Assembly (NCBI RefSeq): GCF_000368565.1
Contig: NZ_KB849533.1
Coordinates: forward strand, 107,827-171,826
Origin: Acinetobacter gerneri DSM 14967 = CIP 107464 = MTCC 9824
GTDB lineage: Bacteria > Pseudomonadota > Gammaproteobacteria > Pseudomonadales > Moraxellaceae
Length of the DNA stretch: 64,000 nt
Direction: 5' to 3'
The first letter of the stretch is position 1. Each line of letters starts with the position of its first letter. This document shows, one piece after another, positions 45,055 through 55,124 of the stretch. The notes below the pieces were generated by a model. It was not told the origin of the DNA. It was given only the letters and a program-made list of their open reading frames with translations, and made no database searches. Made by a program: the position numbers and the translations under genes.

Positions 45055-46272
45055 GTGTCTACATCAGTATTAGTCATAAACTGCGGGTCTTCTTCAATTA
45101 AATATGCACTCGTTTCTGAACGTCGTGAAGATCGAATTTTTGGCTTAGCAGAGAATTTGGGGTCTGCTGATGCGCGAATTAAAGGAATTACAACAGGTGG
45201 ACAACCACTTGAATTGTCTATTCCTCATGCAGATCATGAGAAAGCATTAGAAACTATTTTGGGCCGTTTAGCTCATCACAAACCTAAAGCGATTGGACAT
45301 CGTGTTGTGCATGGGGGCACACTGACCAAAGCTGAATTATTGACACCTGAAATCGTAGAACGTATTCGTGAAGCGACTCCACTCGCGCCATTACATAACC
45401 CTGCACACTTGGTAGGTATCGACGCGACTATGCGTTTATTCCCAGAATTACCGCAAGTTGCTGTGTTTGATACTGCATTCCATCAAACGATGCCTGCTCA
45501 TGCATACCGTTATGCATTACCAAAATTTTTATATACAGAACATAACGTTCGTCGCTATGGTTTCCATGGTACAAGCCATGCTTATGTTTCTGAACGTGGT
45601 TCTGAACTTGCAGGTAGCTACAAACAAGGTGGTTGGTTAACAGCTCATCTTGGTAATGGTAGCTCAACTTGTGCGATTTGGAATGGTCAAAGCGTTGATA
45701 CATCTATGGGCTTAACACCACTTGAAGGTGTGGTTATGGGTACACGTAGTGGTGATGTTGACCCAAGTATTCATAGTTTCCTTGCAAGCAATTTAGGCTG
45801 GGATATTTATAAAATTGACAAAATGCTCAATAGCCAAAGTGGTTTGCTCGGTCTATCTGACTTGTCAAATGATATGCGTACATTGATTGAAGCATCTGAG
45901 CAAGGCAATGATGATGCTACGCTTGCAATCGAAGTATTCTGCTACCGTTTAGCAAAATCTTTAGCAGCGCTTAGCTGTGGTTTACCACGTATTGACGGTT
46001 TGTTCTTTACTGGCGGTATTGGTGAAAATTCAGCATATATTCGTGAAAAAACTTTAGCTTATTTGCCACATTTTGGATTTAACTTAAGTCTCGAAGCAAA
46101 CAACGAACTTAAACGTGGCACAGAAGGTCGTATCGACTCTGGCGTTGGTCCACAAATCTGGGTTGTTCCAACAGATGAAGAAGGTCGTATTGCTAAAGAA
46201 ACTGAGCATGTGGTTGACCAAGAGGCTTCAGCACATACAAAAAAGTCTGAAGATGATGCGGCACTTGCTTAA
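45055..46272 (+). CDS. ackA: acetate kinase
   Basis: A 405-residue enzyme that interconverts acetyl phosphate and acetate with ATP. Family parts: [15 protein letters not shown] at residues 6-20, GHRVVHGG near 82, [20 protein letters not shown] near 141-160, and [10 protein letters not shown]. The start is a GTG at 45055, preceded by GGGA at eight bases; no ATG in this frame gives a better N-terminus. Pta follows after 75 bases in the same orientation, forming the acetate-activation/overflow pathway. Confidence 0.95.
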   Translation: MSTSVLVINCGSSSIKYALVSERREDRIFGLAENLGSADARIKGITTGGQPLELSIPHADHEKALETILGRLAHHKPKAIGHRVVHGGTLTKAELLTPEIVERIREATPLAPLHNPAHLVGIDATMRLFPELPQVAVFDTAFHQTMPAHAYRYALPKFLYTEHNVRRYGFHGTSHAYVSERGSELAGSYKQGGWLTAHLGNGSSTCAIWNGQSVDTSMGLTPLEGVVMGTRSGDVDPSIHSFLASNLGWDIYKIDKMLNSQSGLLGLSDLSNDMRTLIEASEQGNDDATLAIEVFCYRLAKSLAALSCGLPRIDGLFFTGGIGENSAYIREKTLAYLPHFGFNLSLEANNELKRGTEGRIDSGVGPQIWVVPTDEEGRIAKETEHVVDQEASAHTKKSEDDAALA

Positions 46273-46347
46273 TGCAAGTGCAATCATCTATTGTTAAACT
46301 TTAGATTTTTACCCCTTTGATATTTCGAATTTTTTAAGAATTTAGCT

Positions 46348-48489
46348 ATGAAAACGATTTTACTTGTACCTACTGGGGAAGGTGTTGGTCTCACGTCAGC
46401 ATGTTTGGGTCTGATTTATGCTTTGGAATGCCAAGGTATTAAAGCGGGTTTTTTAAAACCTTTTTCACAAGAAAATACCATTGATCCAGACCGTACAACG
46501 GCTTTGTATCGACACTTATCTCAACAAGAAACTGTTGAACCGATTGCCTATTCGACGCTAAGCAAGCAATTGAATAATGGTGAAACAGATGAATTGCTTG
46601 AAGAAGCCGTGAGTCTGCATCGTAAAATTGCAAAAAAACATGACATTATTATTGTTGAAGGCTTAGTTCCAAATTCACGTGACGCTTTTGTTAGTGAATT
46701 AAACGCATCACTAGCACAAGCACTCGATGCAAAAGTTTTATTTATCAGCAATGCTGACATCAATAAACCGTGTCAAACTGCGGATAAAGTAGAAGCACAA
46801 TTACGCCATTTTGGCGGTGCATTTTCTAGTCGTACCATCGGTGTATTGTTTATGCGTACCCGTGGTTTACCAGAAAATTGTGCACAGATCCCTGTGACCA
46901 TGGATCCTGAACTACGATTGGTCGATGAAATCAAACAATTCACGACAGATATTCAAAAGTCTCATGCGCAAATGGGTTCTGCTGCATTCCCAGTCGTTGG
47001 CTTAGTGCCATTTAGCGATACTTTAAGTGTGCCTCGTGTTTCTGATTTGGCGACACAAATTCAAGCGACTTGGATCAATGAAGGCAAAGCAAAATCACGT
47101 CGTGTCTTGCATAGTAGTTTAATTGCTTCAAACATCGAACATGAATTGCATAAATTTGTTGCTGGTGAATTGATCATTAGTGCTTCTGATCGTATTGATG
47201 TGTTATTGGCAAGCAGCTTGGCAACGAGCAACGGTATTCCACTTGCTGGTTTAGTCCTGACAGAACATCATGAGCCAAATCATTTGGTTATGGATTTTTG
47301 TCAAAGCGCGATCAAAAATGGTTTACCTATTTTACATACTCCGCTCAGCACTTTTGAAACAGCACAGCATCTCACCAATCTCAGCAATGAAATTCCTGTA
47401 GATGATACTGCCCGTGCAGAACAAGTGACACGTTTTGTCTCTAGCCATATTGATCCAGACTGGTTAACCCATATTCTAAACGGTGACTACAAACCTCGTC
47501 TGTCTCCATCTGCTTTCCGTCATGAATTGGTACAAAAATCAATTGCTGCCAAAAAGCGTATTGTTTTACCTGAAGGTGATGAACCTCGTACCATTCAAGC
47601 TGCTGCGATCTGTCAATCACGTGGTATTGCCCACTGTATCTTGTTGGCAAAACCAGAAGCTGTACTTGAAGTTGCAAAAGCACGTGGTATAGAACTTCCG
47701 CATGATTTGGAAATCATTGATCCTGATCTCATCCGTGATCAATATGCTCCGAAAATGGTTGAACTTCGCAAAGGCAAAACAACACTTGAACAAGCGAATG
47801 AACAATTACAGGATACTGTGGTTCTCGGCACGATGATGCTGGCACTTGATCAAGTTGATGGTTTGGTTTCTGGCGCAGTTCACACTACTGCAAATACAGT
47901 TCGCCCAGCTTTTCAACTGATTAAAACTGCACCTGAATATTCACTGGTTTCATCCATATTCTTTATGTTGCTACCAGATGAAGTTTATGTTTATGGTGAC
48001 TGTGCTATCAATCCAGATCCTGATGCGGCACAGCTTGCAGAGATTGCAATCCAGTCTGCTGACTCTGCTAAAGCATTTGGTATTGATCCACGCATTGCGA
48101 TGATTTCTTATTCTACGGGGACATCTGGTGCAGGTGCAGACGTAGAAAAAGTGGCTGAAGCAACGCGTATTGCAAAAGAACGTCGCCCTGATCTATTGAT
48201 TGATGGACCATTACAGTACGACGCAGCATCTGTTGAAAGTGTAGGTAAATCCAAAGCACCTGATTCAAAAGTTGCAGGTCAAGCCAATGTGTTTATTTTC
48301 CCTGACCTCAATACAGGTAATACCACGTACAAGGCGGTTCAACGCTCTGCAAATGTCGTCAGTGTAGGTCCAATGTTGCAAGGTCTCAACAAGCCTGTAA
48401 ATGATCTATCACGTGGCGCTTTGGTAGACGATATCGTGTTTACGATTGCCTTAACGGCGATCCAAGCTGAACAACAAGCAACTCAATGA
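46348..48489 (+). CDS. pta: phosphate acetyltransferase
   Basis: A 713-residue enzyme that interconverts acetyl-CoA and acetyl phosphate. It is the long, three-domain type: an N-terminal P-loop-like domain (ILLVPTGEGVGLTSACLG), a DRTGG domain (SRRVLHSSLIASN...), and the catalytic C-terminal part (KKRIVLPEGDEPRTIQAA..., DGLVSGAVHTTANTVRPAFQLIKT, MISYSTGTSGAG). It forms an operon with ackA and is closed by a strong terminator. Confidence 0.96.
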   Translation: MKTILLVPTGEGVGLTSACLGLIYALECQGIKAGFLKPFSQENTIDPDRTTALYRHLSQQETVEPIAYSTLSKQLNNGETDELLEEAVSLHRKIAKKHDIIIVEGLVPNSRDAFVSELNASLAQALDAKVLFISNADINKPCQTADKVEAQLRHFGGAFSSRTIGVLFMRTRGLPENCAQIPVTMDPELRLVDEIKQFTTDIQKSHAQMGSAAFPVVGLVPFSDTLSVPRVSDLATQIQATWINEGKAKSRRVLHSSLIASNIEHELHKFVAGELIISASDRIDVLLASSLATSNGIPLAGLVLTEHHEPNHLVMDFCQSAIKNGLPILHTPLSTFETAQHLTNLSNEIPVDDTARAEQVTRFVSSHIDPDWLTHILNGDYKPRLSPSAFRHELVQKSIAAKKRIVLPEGDEPRTIQAAAICQSRGIAHCILLAKPEAVLEVAKARGIELPHDLEIIDPDLIRDQYAPKMVELRKGKTTLEQANEQLQDTVVLGTMMLALDQVDGLVSGAVHTTANTVRPAFQLIKTAPEYSLVSSIFFMLLPDEVYVYGDCAINPDPDAAQLAEIAIQSADSAKAFGIDPRIAMISYSTGTSGAGADVEKVAEATRIAKERRPDLLIDGPLQYDAASVESVGKSKAPDSKVAGQANVFIFPDLNTGNTTYKAVQRSANVVSVGPMLQGLNKPVNDLSRGALVDDIVFTIALTAIQAEQQATQ

Positions 48490-48509
48490 GTTAGCTAAAG
48501 CAACATCAT

Positions 48510-48545
48510 AAAGGCAAGCTTTTTAACGAAAGGCTTGCCTTTTTT
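48510..48545 (+). terminator. terminator of ackA-pta
   Basis: A 10-bp stem, AAAGGCAAGC (48510-48519) with GCTTGCCTTT (48533-48542), is followed by further T residues. It lies 20 bases after the pta stop. Confidence 0.9.
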
Positions 48546-48589
48546 AGTGCTTAAAACTCGATAAAAATATATTGACCAGACCAAGTATT

Positions 48590-49714
48590 TTATTTAGGTT
48601 GAGTCTTTTGATCTGTTTCTGAATCTTGATCTCTGGATAATGCTGCTTCAGGCTGAGCATGTGATTTAAAAGTCTGCTGTTGACCACCTACAGGTTTTTT
48701 CATGTGAATAGGACGATATTTTTTATTAAAAACTACCCCGCCCAATCGCCAACCATCCAAACAAGTCACACTTCCCCAAAAACGCTTTAATGACTCAACT
48801 TGAACACCGATAATGCCTTTTTCATTATCAATATCCACCATCTTATTTCCTCTCACCCCAGTCGGATGCACAGGTTCGTTATATAGAGCTGTTTTAAAAA
48901 TCACATCCCAAATCGCAAAGACCTGACCAAAATTGCAGTTATGCAAAGTTGGACGTTCAGGGACAAAGTCCATGTGATGTAAGCGATGAAATTCTGGGCT
49001 GACAAATATTTTCCCAAAAACTGGACCAAAACCAATTCTGACATTGGCATGTGAAAAATTTTGTACCAATTCACCGAGGAGCATGAGCCAAACAAATTCT
49101 TCACCTGAGACACCCCAAAAAATACCTACCCCAGCCAATACAAAAGATTGCACCATTCCATCCAGATAATTGGTTCGATCATTGGTCCAACAGCTCATTT
49201 GTCTTTGACTATGATGAAAGCTATGCATCGCCCACCACCACGGCAAAATATGCTGGATGCGATGCATCAAGTAATAAACCAAATCATAGCTTAAATAATA
49301 GAGGATAAAAAACACCCAAACATGCTGATTTAACCACGGAAACTGCGTTCGCATGCTCCAAGCTGTTGTATCGCCTGAGCTGGGAGATACTCCACTAAAA
49401 TAGTTTACGATCGGCGTCATGATCAAAAAAGCAAACAGCGGAAATAGCCCTACCAACATCAACCAAGTCAAATGGAAATCTATACGGGCATAGCGTCGAT
49501 CATGCCATTTTTCGGCAGGAATTAAATTTTCCAGAGGTCGAAATAGTCCTGCAATAATCAAGAGTTGCAAGGCACCAATCATCAAGGTTGCAGCAATTTC
49601 AGTCGGAGAATCTGTATATTTTGTAATATGTAAAAAATCGAGCAAAGGTAAAACAGCATGCTGTCCCAACCAAGTGGCACATTGTTCCCAGAGCGCTACG
49701 ATTTCGGAAAACAT
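48590..49714 (-). CDS. sterol desaturase/fatty acid hydroxylase-type membrane enzyme
   Basis: A 374-residue integral membrane protein with about five helices. The three histidine clusters that bind a di-iron centre are visible: YLMHRIQHILPWWW near residues 147-160, MHSFHHSQRQ near 162-171 and FHRLHHMDF near 247-255. They are typical of the fatty acid hydroxylase superfamily (sterol desaturase, alkylglycerol monooxygenase and carotenoid hydroxylase relatives). The substrate is not decided. The C-terminal 60 residues are hydrophilic and low in order. It stands alone between pta and a methyltransferase gene. Confidence 0.85.
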   Translation of the reverse strand: MFSEIVALWEQCATWLGQHAVLPLLDFLHITKYTDSPTEIAATLMIGALQLLIIAGLFRPLENLIPAEKWHDRRYARIDFHLTWLMLVGLFPLFAFLIMTPIVNYFSGVSPSSGDTTAWSMRTQFPWLNQHVWVFFILYYLSYDLVYYLMHRIQHILPWWWAMHSFHHSQRQMSCWTNDRTNYLDGMVQSFVLAGVGIFWGVSGEEFVWLMLLGELVQNFSHANVRIGFGPVFGKIFVSPEFHRLHHMDFVPERPTLHNCNFGQVFAIWDVIFKTALYNEPVHPTGVRGNKMVDIDNEKGIIGVQVESLKRFWGSVTCLDGWRLGGVVFNKKYRPIHMKKPVGGQQQTFKSHAQPEAALSRDQDSETDQKTQPK

Positions 49715-49868
49715 ATTTCACTCCGCTTAATTTGCTGCATGCTTTTCGCTGCTAGAAGGTAGTTTTATTAAATGGTTCTAAATATCTTGATTTAACCTGC
49801 TAGAGATTAAAATCACATTAATTCTCACATCGTGCAACTTGTTTTTAATTTATGCTTTTTCTTATCTA

Positions 49869-49903
49869 TAAAAAAAGCCTAACTTCATCATGTTAGGCTT
49901 TTA
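49869..49903 (-). terminator. terminator of the first methyltransferase gene
   Basis: An 11-bp perfect stem, AAAAGCCTAAC (49873-49883) with GTTAGGCTTTT (49892-49902) and an eight-base loop. An A run at its left gives a U-tract on the minus strand. It lies about 60 bases after the methyltransferase stop. Confidence 0.85.
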
Positions 49904-49964
49904 AAATTTTCAGATTTTATAGCTCATTTTGATCCATTGGGTCCAAAACAAAAAATAGACTGGG

Positions 49965-50711
49965 TTAGCGTGCCATCAAAGCAAATATCCCCCACCCCAT
50001 ATATTCACGTGTATATCGAGTATGGCGTTCTGGCTCAGAATGGAGTAAAGCTCGAACTTCTTCAAACAATTCATCTTTTGGGTTTTGCTCAAGCCAACGA
50101 CGCATCGTTAGCCATTTACTTGCTTCATAACGGTCCCAACCATTTTGATTAGCCAACACCATTTCCACTACATCGTAGTTCAATTGATTAAAAAATGCGA
50201 GAAGATCGGGTAATAAAAGGTACTCTGAAATAGCACCTGCAAGACATCCTTTTGCAATTTCTTCTGTAGGTGGTGTTTGTATCCAATAGGGTTCGCCTAT
50301 TAAAATCATTCCGCCTTTTCGCAAACTTTTATTTAAAAGCTCAATCGTTCCTTGTATCCCCGCACCGATCCATGTCGCTCCCACACATGCGGCTATATCG
50401 ACTTTTTCAGTAGAAACATAACCAGCAGCATCATTGTGGCAAAAATTGACCAGCCCAGAAACACCGAGCTCCTGTGCACGTGAGTTTGCCTGCGTATGGA
50501 ACAATTGACTCATATCTACACCAGTACCCACGACACCATAATCTCGTGCCCATGTACAAAGCATTTCCCCTGAGCCACTGCCCAAATCAAGTATTCGTGT
50601 GCCTGACCTTAAATCTAAAGCCGCCCCAAGTGTCTCTAAATCTTCTGGCATGAACGGGTTATGTATACGATGTCGGGCTTCGGTAATGTTAAAAATTCTT
50701 GGAATATCCAT
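49965..50711 (-). CDS. class I SAM-dependent methyltransferase
   Basis: A 248-residue Rossmann-fold methyltransferase. The SAM-binding loop is RILDLGSGSGEMLCTWA near residues 38-54, followed by the acidic VGTGVDMSQLF. Later VDIAACVGATWIGAG and LRKGGMILIGEPYW match motifs II-III of UbiE/COQ5-type enzymes. The substrate is unknown. Its neighbour upstream is another small methyltransferase of a different subfamily, separated by 229 bases. Confidence 0.82.
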   Translation of the reverse strand: MDIPRIFNITEARHRIHNPFMPEDLETLGAALDLRSGTRILDLGSGSGEMLCTWARDYGVVGTGVDMSQLFHTQANSRAQELGVSGLVNFCHNDAAGYVSTEKVDIAACVGATWIGAGIQGTIELLNKSLRKGGMILIGEPYWIQTPPTEEIAKGCLAGAISEYLLLPDLLAFFNQLNYDVVEMVLANQNGWDRYEASKWLTMRRWLEQNPKDELFEEVRALLHSEPERHTRYTREYMGWGIFALMAR

Positions 50712-50940
50712 CGAAAAAACCTTATAAAATTTATAAATAGAATGATCATCTAAACAATGTCATCAATAATTAATATTTTGAAAACAAGTCATACTTTATA
50801 AAAATAATATTTACTATAATTCGTGACACTATTTATAAGAATAAAAAACATAAAAATTAAATATTTAGCTGTTTAATATTAATACAATCTCGAAAAACAA
50901 TCCAGTTTAAAAATTGAAACAAATCATGCAAAGATGCTGC

Positions 50941-51552
50941 TCAAATTTTTCTTGCTAACCATACCGTATGTCCCGCACAGTTTGGATCTTCTGCAATCAT
51001 TTTCACCACTTCAAATCCATGTTGGTTTAACAACCTCGTGTATTCTTCAGCAGATAAACTGGCATGATATAAAGCCTCCCCAAAAAGTTCACCTATAGCC
51101 TCACCTGCCGCTGGTCCACTGCTAAAGAGTAGCGCAGCATCTTTGTCAGCATGATCTTGGAATATCTGGAACATTGCACGTTGATCATCAGGTGTAAGAT
51201 GAAAAAAACTGTCCCAAGCCAAGATCCCTGCAAATGTTTCATGCAAAGCCAATTTTCGCATATCGTGCAAGATCCAGCGCTGTTCAGGAAAACTTTGCTC
51301 TGCCATCTCAAGCATTTGCTCTGAACTATCAACACCTGTCAGCTGATAATTTTGCTTTATAAAATATTGTGCGATGGGCTTTCCTGAACCACAGCCCAAA
51401 TCAAGGATTTTCGATGATTTAGGCATGATTGCTAAAAACGCATCCAACCATGCTTGCTCGTATAAAAACTCACCACGTAGATGAGTCCAATCACGTCCAT
51501 GTTTTTGGTAAATATTGATAATATTTTTTGCCAAATCTTGTTGTTTGCTCAT
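50941..51552 (-). CDS. class I SAM-dependent methyltransferase
   Basis: A 203-residue methyltransferase from the ATG at 51552 (MSKQQDLAKN); the frame is open to 51597. Motif I is SSKILDLGCGSGKPIAQYFI, motif post-I ends in LTGVDSSEQMLEMAEQSFP, and motif II is FAGILAWDSFFHLTPDDQ. The fold and the HLTPDDQR motif fit small Mtase_11/23-type enzymes. Substrate unknown. No overlap with neighbours. Confidence 0.8.
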   Translation of the reverse strand: MSKQQDLAKNIINIYQKHGRDWTHLRGEFLYEQAWLDAFLAIMPKSSKILDLGCGSGKPIAQYFIKQNYQLTGVDSSEQMLEMAEQSFPEQRWILHDMRKLALHETFAGILAWDSFFHLTPDDQRAMFQIFQDHADKDAALLFSSGPAAGEAIGELFGEALYHASLSAEEYTRLLNQHGFEVVKMIAEDPNCAGHTVWLARKI

Positions 51553-51806
51553 GGTTTTATGTTCATTTTGCAGTTTATTCTGAACAATATAGAACAAATA
51601 TCCTGTGCTTTATGTAAAGTTCTCGATACTTTTGCATCCGATAAAACATGAATATTCACACAATATTAAGTAGATAAATCTCAGATTATTTATTTTATTT
51701 CAAAGATTAAACTTTTGACTAAATTTAAAGCAAAACGCCCACAAATCATGCTTTTTAGCTTATAATTTGCCGCGCTAGCTATCAGCCCGCTCAAGAGATT
51801 TTTGAT

Positions 51807-53333
51807 ATGACAACTATTATCAAGCAAGATGACTTGATCACTTCGATCAAGGACGCGCTTCAGTTCATTTCGTACTATCATCCACAAGACTTTATTCAAG
51901 CAATGAGTCGCGCTTATGACCGTGAAGAGAACAAAGCGGCAAAGGATGCAATTGCGCAAATCTTAATTAACTCGCGTATGTGTGCAGAAGGTCATCGTCC
52001 GATCTGTCAAGATACTGGTATTGTTAACGTATTTGTTGAAGTGGGCTTGGATGTTAAATTTGATTTAACATTGAGCTTAGACGATGCGATCAATGAAGGC
52101 GTTCGTCAAGGTTATCTAGAAAATTCTAACGTGCTTCGTGCATCAGTTCTTGCAGATCCAGCATTTGGTCGTAAAAATACCAAAGACAATACGCCTGCTG
52201 TGATCCACTACAAACTCGTACCGGGCAACAAAGTTGATATTACTGTTGCTGCTAAGGGTGGCGGTTCAGAAAATAAATCTAAACTTGCAATGTTAAACCC
52301 TTCTGACTCAATCGTAGACTGGGTACTTAAAACTGTTCCAACTATGGGTGCAGGTTGGTGTCCTCCTGGTATGCTTGGTATAGGTATCGGTGGTACTGCT
52401 GAAAAAGCCATGATGCTTGCTAAAGAAGCATTGATGGAAGAAATCAACATGGACGAATTGCTTCGTCGTGGTCCACAAAACCAAACTGAAGAGCTTCGTA
52501 TTGAAATCTTCGAAAAAGTAAATGCGCTTGGTATTGGTGCTCAAGGTCTTGGCGGTTTAACAACTGTTCTTGATATTAAAATCAAAGATTACCCTTGCCA
52601 TGCTGCTGGTAAACCAGTGGGTATGATTCCAAACTGTGCTGCCACTCGTCATGCACATTTCCAATTGGATGGTACAGGTGTTGCACATATTCAAGCACCT
52701 AAACTTGAAGATTATCCTGATGTTGCTTTTGATTCATCTTCTTCTAAACGTGTAAATTTAGACACGATTACTCAAGAAGAAATGAACTCTTGGAAACCAG
52801 GCGATACATTGCTTCTAAACGGTACAATCTACACAGGTCGTGATGCTGCGCACAAACGTATGGTAGACATGCTCAATAAAGGCGAGCAACTTCCTGTCGA
52901 CCTTAAAGGTAAATTTATTTACTACGTTGGTCCAGTTGATCCTGTTGGTGATGAAGTTGTTGGTCCTGCTGGTCCTACGACTGCAACACGTATGGACAAA
53001 TTTACTCGTCAAGTACTCGAAGCTACAGGTATGTTCGGTATGATCGGTAAAGCTGACCGTGGTCCTACTGCAGTTGAAGCAATCAAAGACAACAAAGCAA
53101 CTTACTTAATGGCAGTGGGTGGCGCAGCTTACCTCGTGTCTAAAGCAATCCGTGAAGCTGAAGTTGTTGCATTTGCTGATTTGGGTATGGAAGCAATCTA
53201 CAAATTTGTAGTTGAAGATATGCCTGTAACTGTTGCTGTTGATACTGAAGGTACTTCTATCCATGCAATTGCACCAAAAATCTGGCAAGCAAAAATTGGT
53301 AAAATCCCTGTAGTTGATGCTGCTGCAAATTAA
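51807..53333 (+). CDS. fumA: class I fumarate hydratase
   Basis: A 508-residue [4Fe-4S] enzyme that hydrates fumarate to malate. It belongs to the iron-sulphur (class I, FumA/FumB) type, not the FumC type. Landmarks: GHRPICQDTGIVNVFVEVG near residues 60-78, GGGSENKSKLAML near 150, GIPNCAATRH-like IPNCAATRHAHF near 275, and the beta part GRDAAHKRM, GPTTATRMDKF and GKADRG near 380-420. Cluster cysteines are conserved. Symbol fumA is by similarity. It is followed by a very symmetrical terminator and the DUF2059 gene group. Confidence 0.92.
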   Translation: MTTIIKQDDLITSIKDALQFISYYHPQDFIQAMSRAYDREENKAAKDAIAQILINSRMCAEGHRPICQDTGIVNVFVEVGLDVKFDLTLSLDDAINEGVRQGYLENSNVLRASVLADPAFGRKNTKDNTPAVIHYKLVPGNKVDITVAAKGGGSENKSKLAMLNPSDSIVDWVLKTVPTMGAGWCPPGMLGIGIGGTAEKAMMLAKEALMEEINMDELLRRGPQNQTEELRIEIFEKVNALGIGAQGLGGLTTVLDIKIKDYPCHAAGKPVGMIPNCAATRHAHFQLDGTGVAHIQAPKLEDYPDVAFDSSSSKRVNLDTITQEEMNSWKPGDTLLLNGTIYTGRDAAHKRMVDMLNKGEQLPVDLKGKFIYYVGPVDPVGDEVVGPAGPTTATRMDKFTRQVLEATGMFGMIGKADRGPTAVEAIKDNKATYLMAVGGAAYLVSKAIREAEVVAFADLGMEAIYKFVVEDMPVTVAVDTEGTSIHAIAPKIWQAKIGKIPVVDAAAN

Positions 53334-53378
53334 TTTTAAATCATCGGCTTAATTAAAAATTAACTTGATATTTAAACT

Positions 53379-53408
53379 AAAAGCACTCTAATATTAGAGT
53401 GCTTTTTT
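53379..53408 (+). terminator. terminator of fumA
   Basis: A perfect 28-base palindrome (53379-53406), arms AAAAGCACTCTAAT and ATTAGAGTGCTTTT, followed by more T residues. It stands 45 bases after the fumarase stop and 20 bases before the first DUF2059 gene. Confidence 0.9.
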
Positions 53409-53427
53409 TATACATTAGAGAATAATA

Positions 53428-53979
53428 ATGAAAAAAAATTCCCGCTCAAAAATTTTATTTGGTAGCCTGTTTTTTGCTTTTAGTTCAATGACTTTTGCAA
53501 CACCTGCGACTGATCAGAGCATCAATCTATTTTTTAATAATCTAAACTTAACAGAAATGTTTGAGGTCTATCAAAATAAAAATACAGCCGCATATGATCG
53601 TGAAGCAGACCAAATCATCAAGCAATATGCTGGCCATAGTGCATTAACAACTGATGAACATTTACTTAGCATCAAACTCAGTCTGCTCCTACAAAATTTT
53701 TCAAAAGATTTTATCCGAAGCCCTGAGATCAAAACTGAATTAAAAAAAATATATAAAGAAAAATTTACTGAAGAAGAAATGCAGGCTTATATCAAATTTT
53801 TAGCAACCCCCGAAGGTCGATCAATTTTTTATAAGTCCATTGAAATCTCAGGAGATTTATCTGAAATGGGATCCAATATTATGCACAAGGTCATGCAAAC
53901 GCCTGAATTTGAAAAAAAATATAGCAAGCAAGTGACCGAAATTATGCAACAATTACATGAATTGAGTCATGAAAATTAA
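53428..53979 (+). CDS. secreted DUF2059-domain protein 1
   Basis: A 183-residue exported protein: signal peptide ending near TFATPATD (about residue 26). Then comes a helical domain with the DUF2059 hallmark FTEEEMQAYIKFLATPEGRSIFYKS near residues 113-137. The family is periplasmic and of unknown function. It is the first of four adjacent genes of the same plan. Its 3' end overlaps the longest possible frame of the next gene, but the preferred next start lies 11 bases beyond. Confidence 0.82.
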   Translation: MKKNSRSKILFGSLFFAFSSMTFATPATDQSINLFFNNLNLTEMFEVYQNKNTAAYDREADQIIKQYAGHSALTTDEHLLSIKLSLLLQNFSKDFIRSPEIKTELKKIYKEKFTEEEMQAYIKFLATPEGRSIFYKSIEISGDLSEMGSNIMHKVMQTPEFEKKYSKQVTEIMQQLHELSHEN

Positions 53980-53989
53980 GGATAATCCT

Positions 53990-54526
53990 ATGAAATTTAA
54001 AAATTTAAGATCGAGTATCGTATTATCAACAGCAAGTTTATTATTTTCTGGATTGGCTCTTTCAAGCACGAGCTTTGCAGCTGCACCAAGTGATCAGTCG
54101 ATCCAACAACTCTTTAAAGTCATGAATTTGGAACAACTGACTCAAGAAACAATGCAGCAACTTAAACCACAGCTCGCAAATCAAGCCACACAAATGGTTT
54201 CGATGATCACGCATCATTCAGAATTAAATGCAAAAGAACAGAAAGTTGCACAGCAAGTGACTGAAAAATTGTATAGCAAAACCTCTGAAATGGTTTCTTG
54301 GAAATACTTACAACCGATATACACCCAAGTCTACAAAGAAGCGTATAGCCAAGAAGAAGTGCAAGCACAAATTGATTTTTACGCAACACCTATCGGTCAA
54401 TCGATTTTAAAGAAAACGCCTATCGTAGCGCAAAAAACCATGGCATTGATGAGTGATGGCATACAAAAAGCTGCGCTGACTCAAGCACAAGATATGCAAA
54501 CAATCCTCAATCAATTGCATGAATAA
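53990..54526 (+). CDS. secreted DUF2059-domain protein 2
   Basis: A 178-residue exported protein from the ATG at 53990, preceded by AAGGA at about seven bases. Signal peptide ends near SFAAAPSD. DUF2059 hallmark: YSQEEVQAQIDFYATPIGQSILKK, the closest of the four to the family consensus. Both the start of the mature protein (PSDQSIQQLFKVMNLEQL) and the hallmark match gene 1, so the two are duplicates. Helical, soluble, periplasmic. Confidence 0.83.
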   Translation: MKFKNLRSSIVLSTASLLFSGLALSSTSFAAAPSDQSIQQLFKVMNLEQLTQETMQQLKPQLANQATQMVSMITHHSELNAKEQKVAQQVTEKLYSKTSEMVSWKYLQPIYTQVYKEAYSQEEVQAQIDFYATPIGQSILKKTPIVAQKTMALMSDGIQKAALTQAQDMQTILNQLHE

Positions 54527-54581
54527 CAATGGATAAAGATGCTTACGCACCATTTCTCATCACAATTTAAAGAATATCAAA

Positions 54582-55124
54582 ATGAAAAACAAATTCTTAT
54601 GTCTATTGTTTTGTATTGCGACTCATGCGACCGCTTCACCTGCAAAAGATGAAACAATCCAAAAGCTTTTTGAATTGACTGATACAAAAAATTCAATTCA
54701 AAAAAGCTACGCAATTAAAAACGCTAAATACGATCTACTTGCGCAAAAGCAAGTGATGATGCATTTAAAAAACTTTGATCAAAGTTCATTAACCAATAAA
54801 CAACTTCTCGTTGCTGCACAAATTGCCAAATTAATGAAAGATCAAGATGAAACTTTTAGAACGCCAGAGCAAGAATATACCTATCGCTTCAACCAGTATA
54901 AAAAATACCACAGCGAAGAAAGCTTGCAATATTTGATTCAGCATAGTCAAACGGATGCAGAAAAAGTCTTGATTCAAAAAACTGATTTAGTCGGTTTATA
55001 TTATCTCTCAACAGGTTCTGAAACCATCCCTTCTTATTTATCTCAGACGGATTTCTACCCTGTTTTAATTAGAGATATTTTAAAAATAAAACCACAAAAC
55101 TCGGGCATGGAGAACACACCATGA
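54582..55124 (+). CDS. secreted DUF2059-like protein 3, diverged
   Basis: A 180-residue exported protein: signal peptide ends near THATASPAKD. The mature start KDETIQKLFELTDTKN matches the start of the other three. The hallmark region has decayed to YHSEESLQYLIQHSQTDAEKVLIQK, without the TP-x-G motif. It overlaps the next gene by four bases (ATGA), so translation is coupled. Function unknown. Confidence 0.75.
   Translation: MKNKFLCLLFCIATHATASPAKDETIQKLFELTDTKNSIQKSYAIKNAKYDLLAQKQVMMHLKNFDQSSLTNKQLLVAAQIAKLMKDQDETFRTPEQEYTYRFNQYKKYHSEESLQYLIQHSQTDAEKVLIQKTDLVGLYYLSTGSETIPSYLSQTDFYPVLIRDILKIKPQNSGMENTP

Noticed and set aside
44907..45101. 64-codon frame ahead of ackA
   Set aside because: It overlaps the ackA start in another frame and has no ribosome site or family features.
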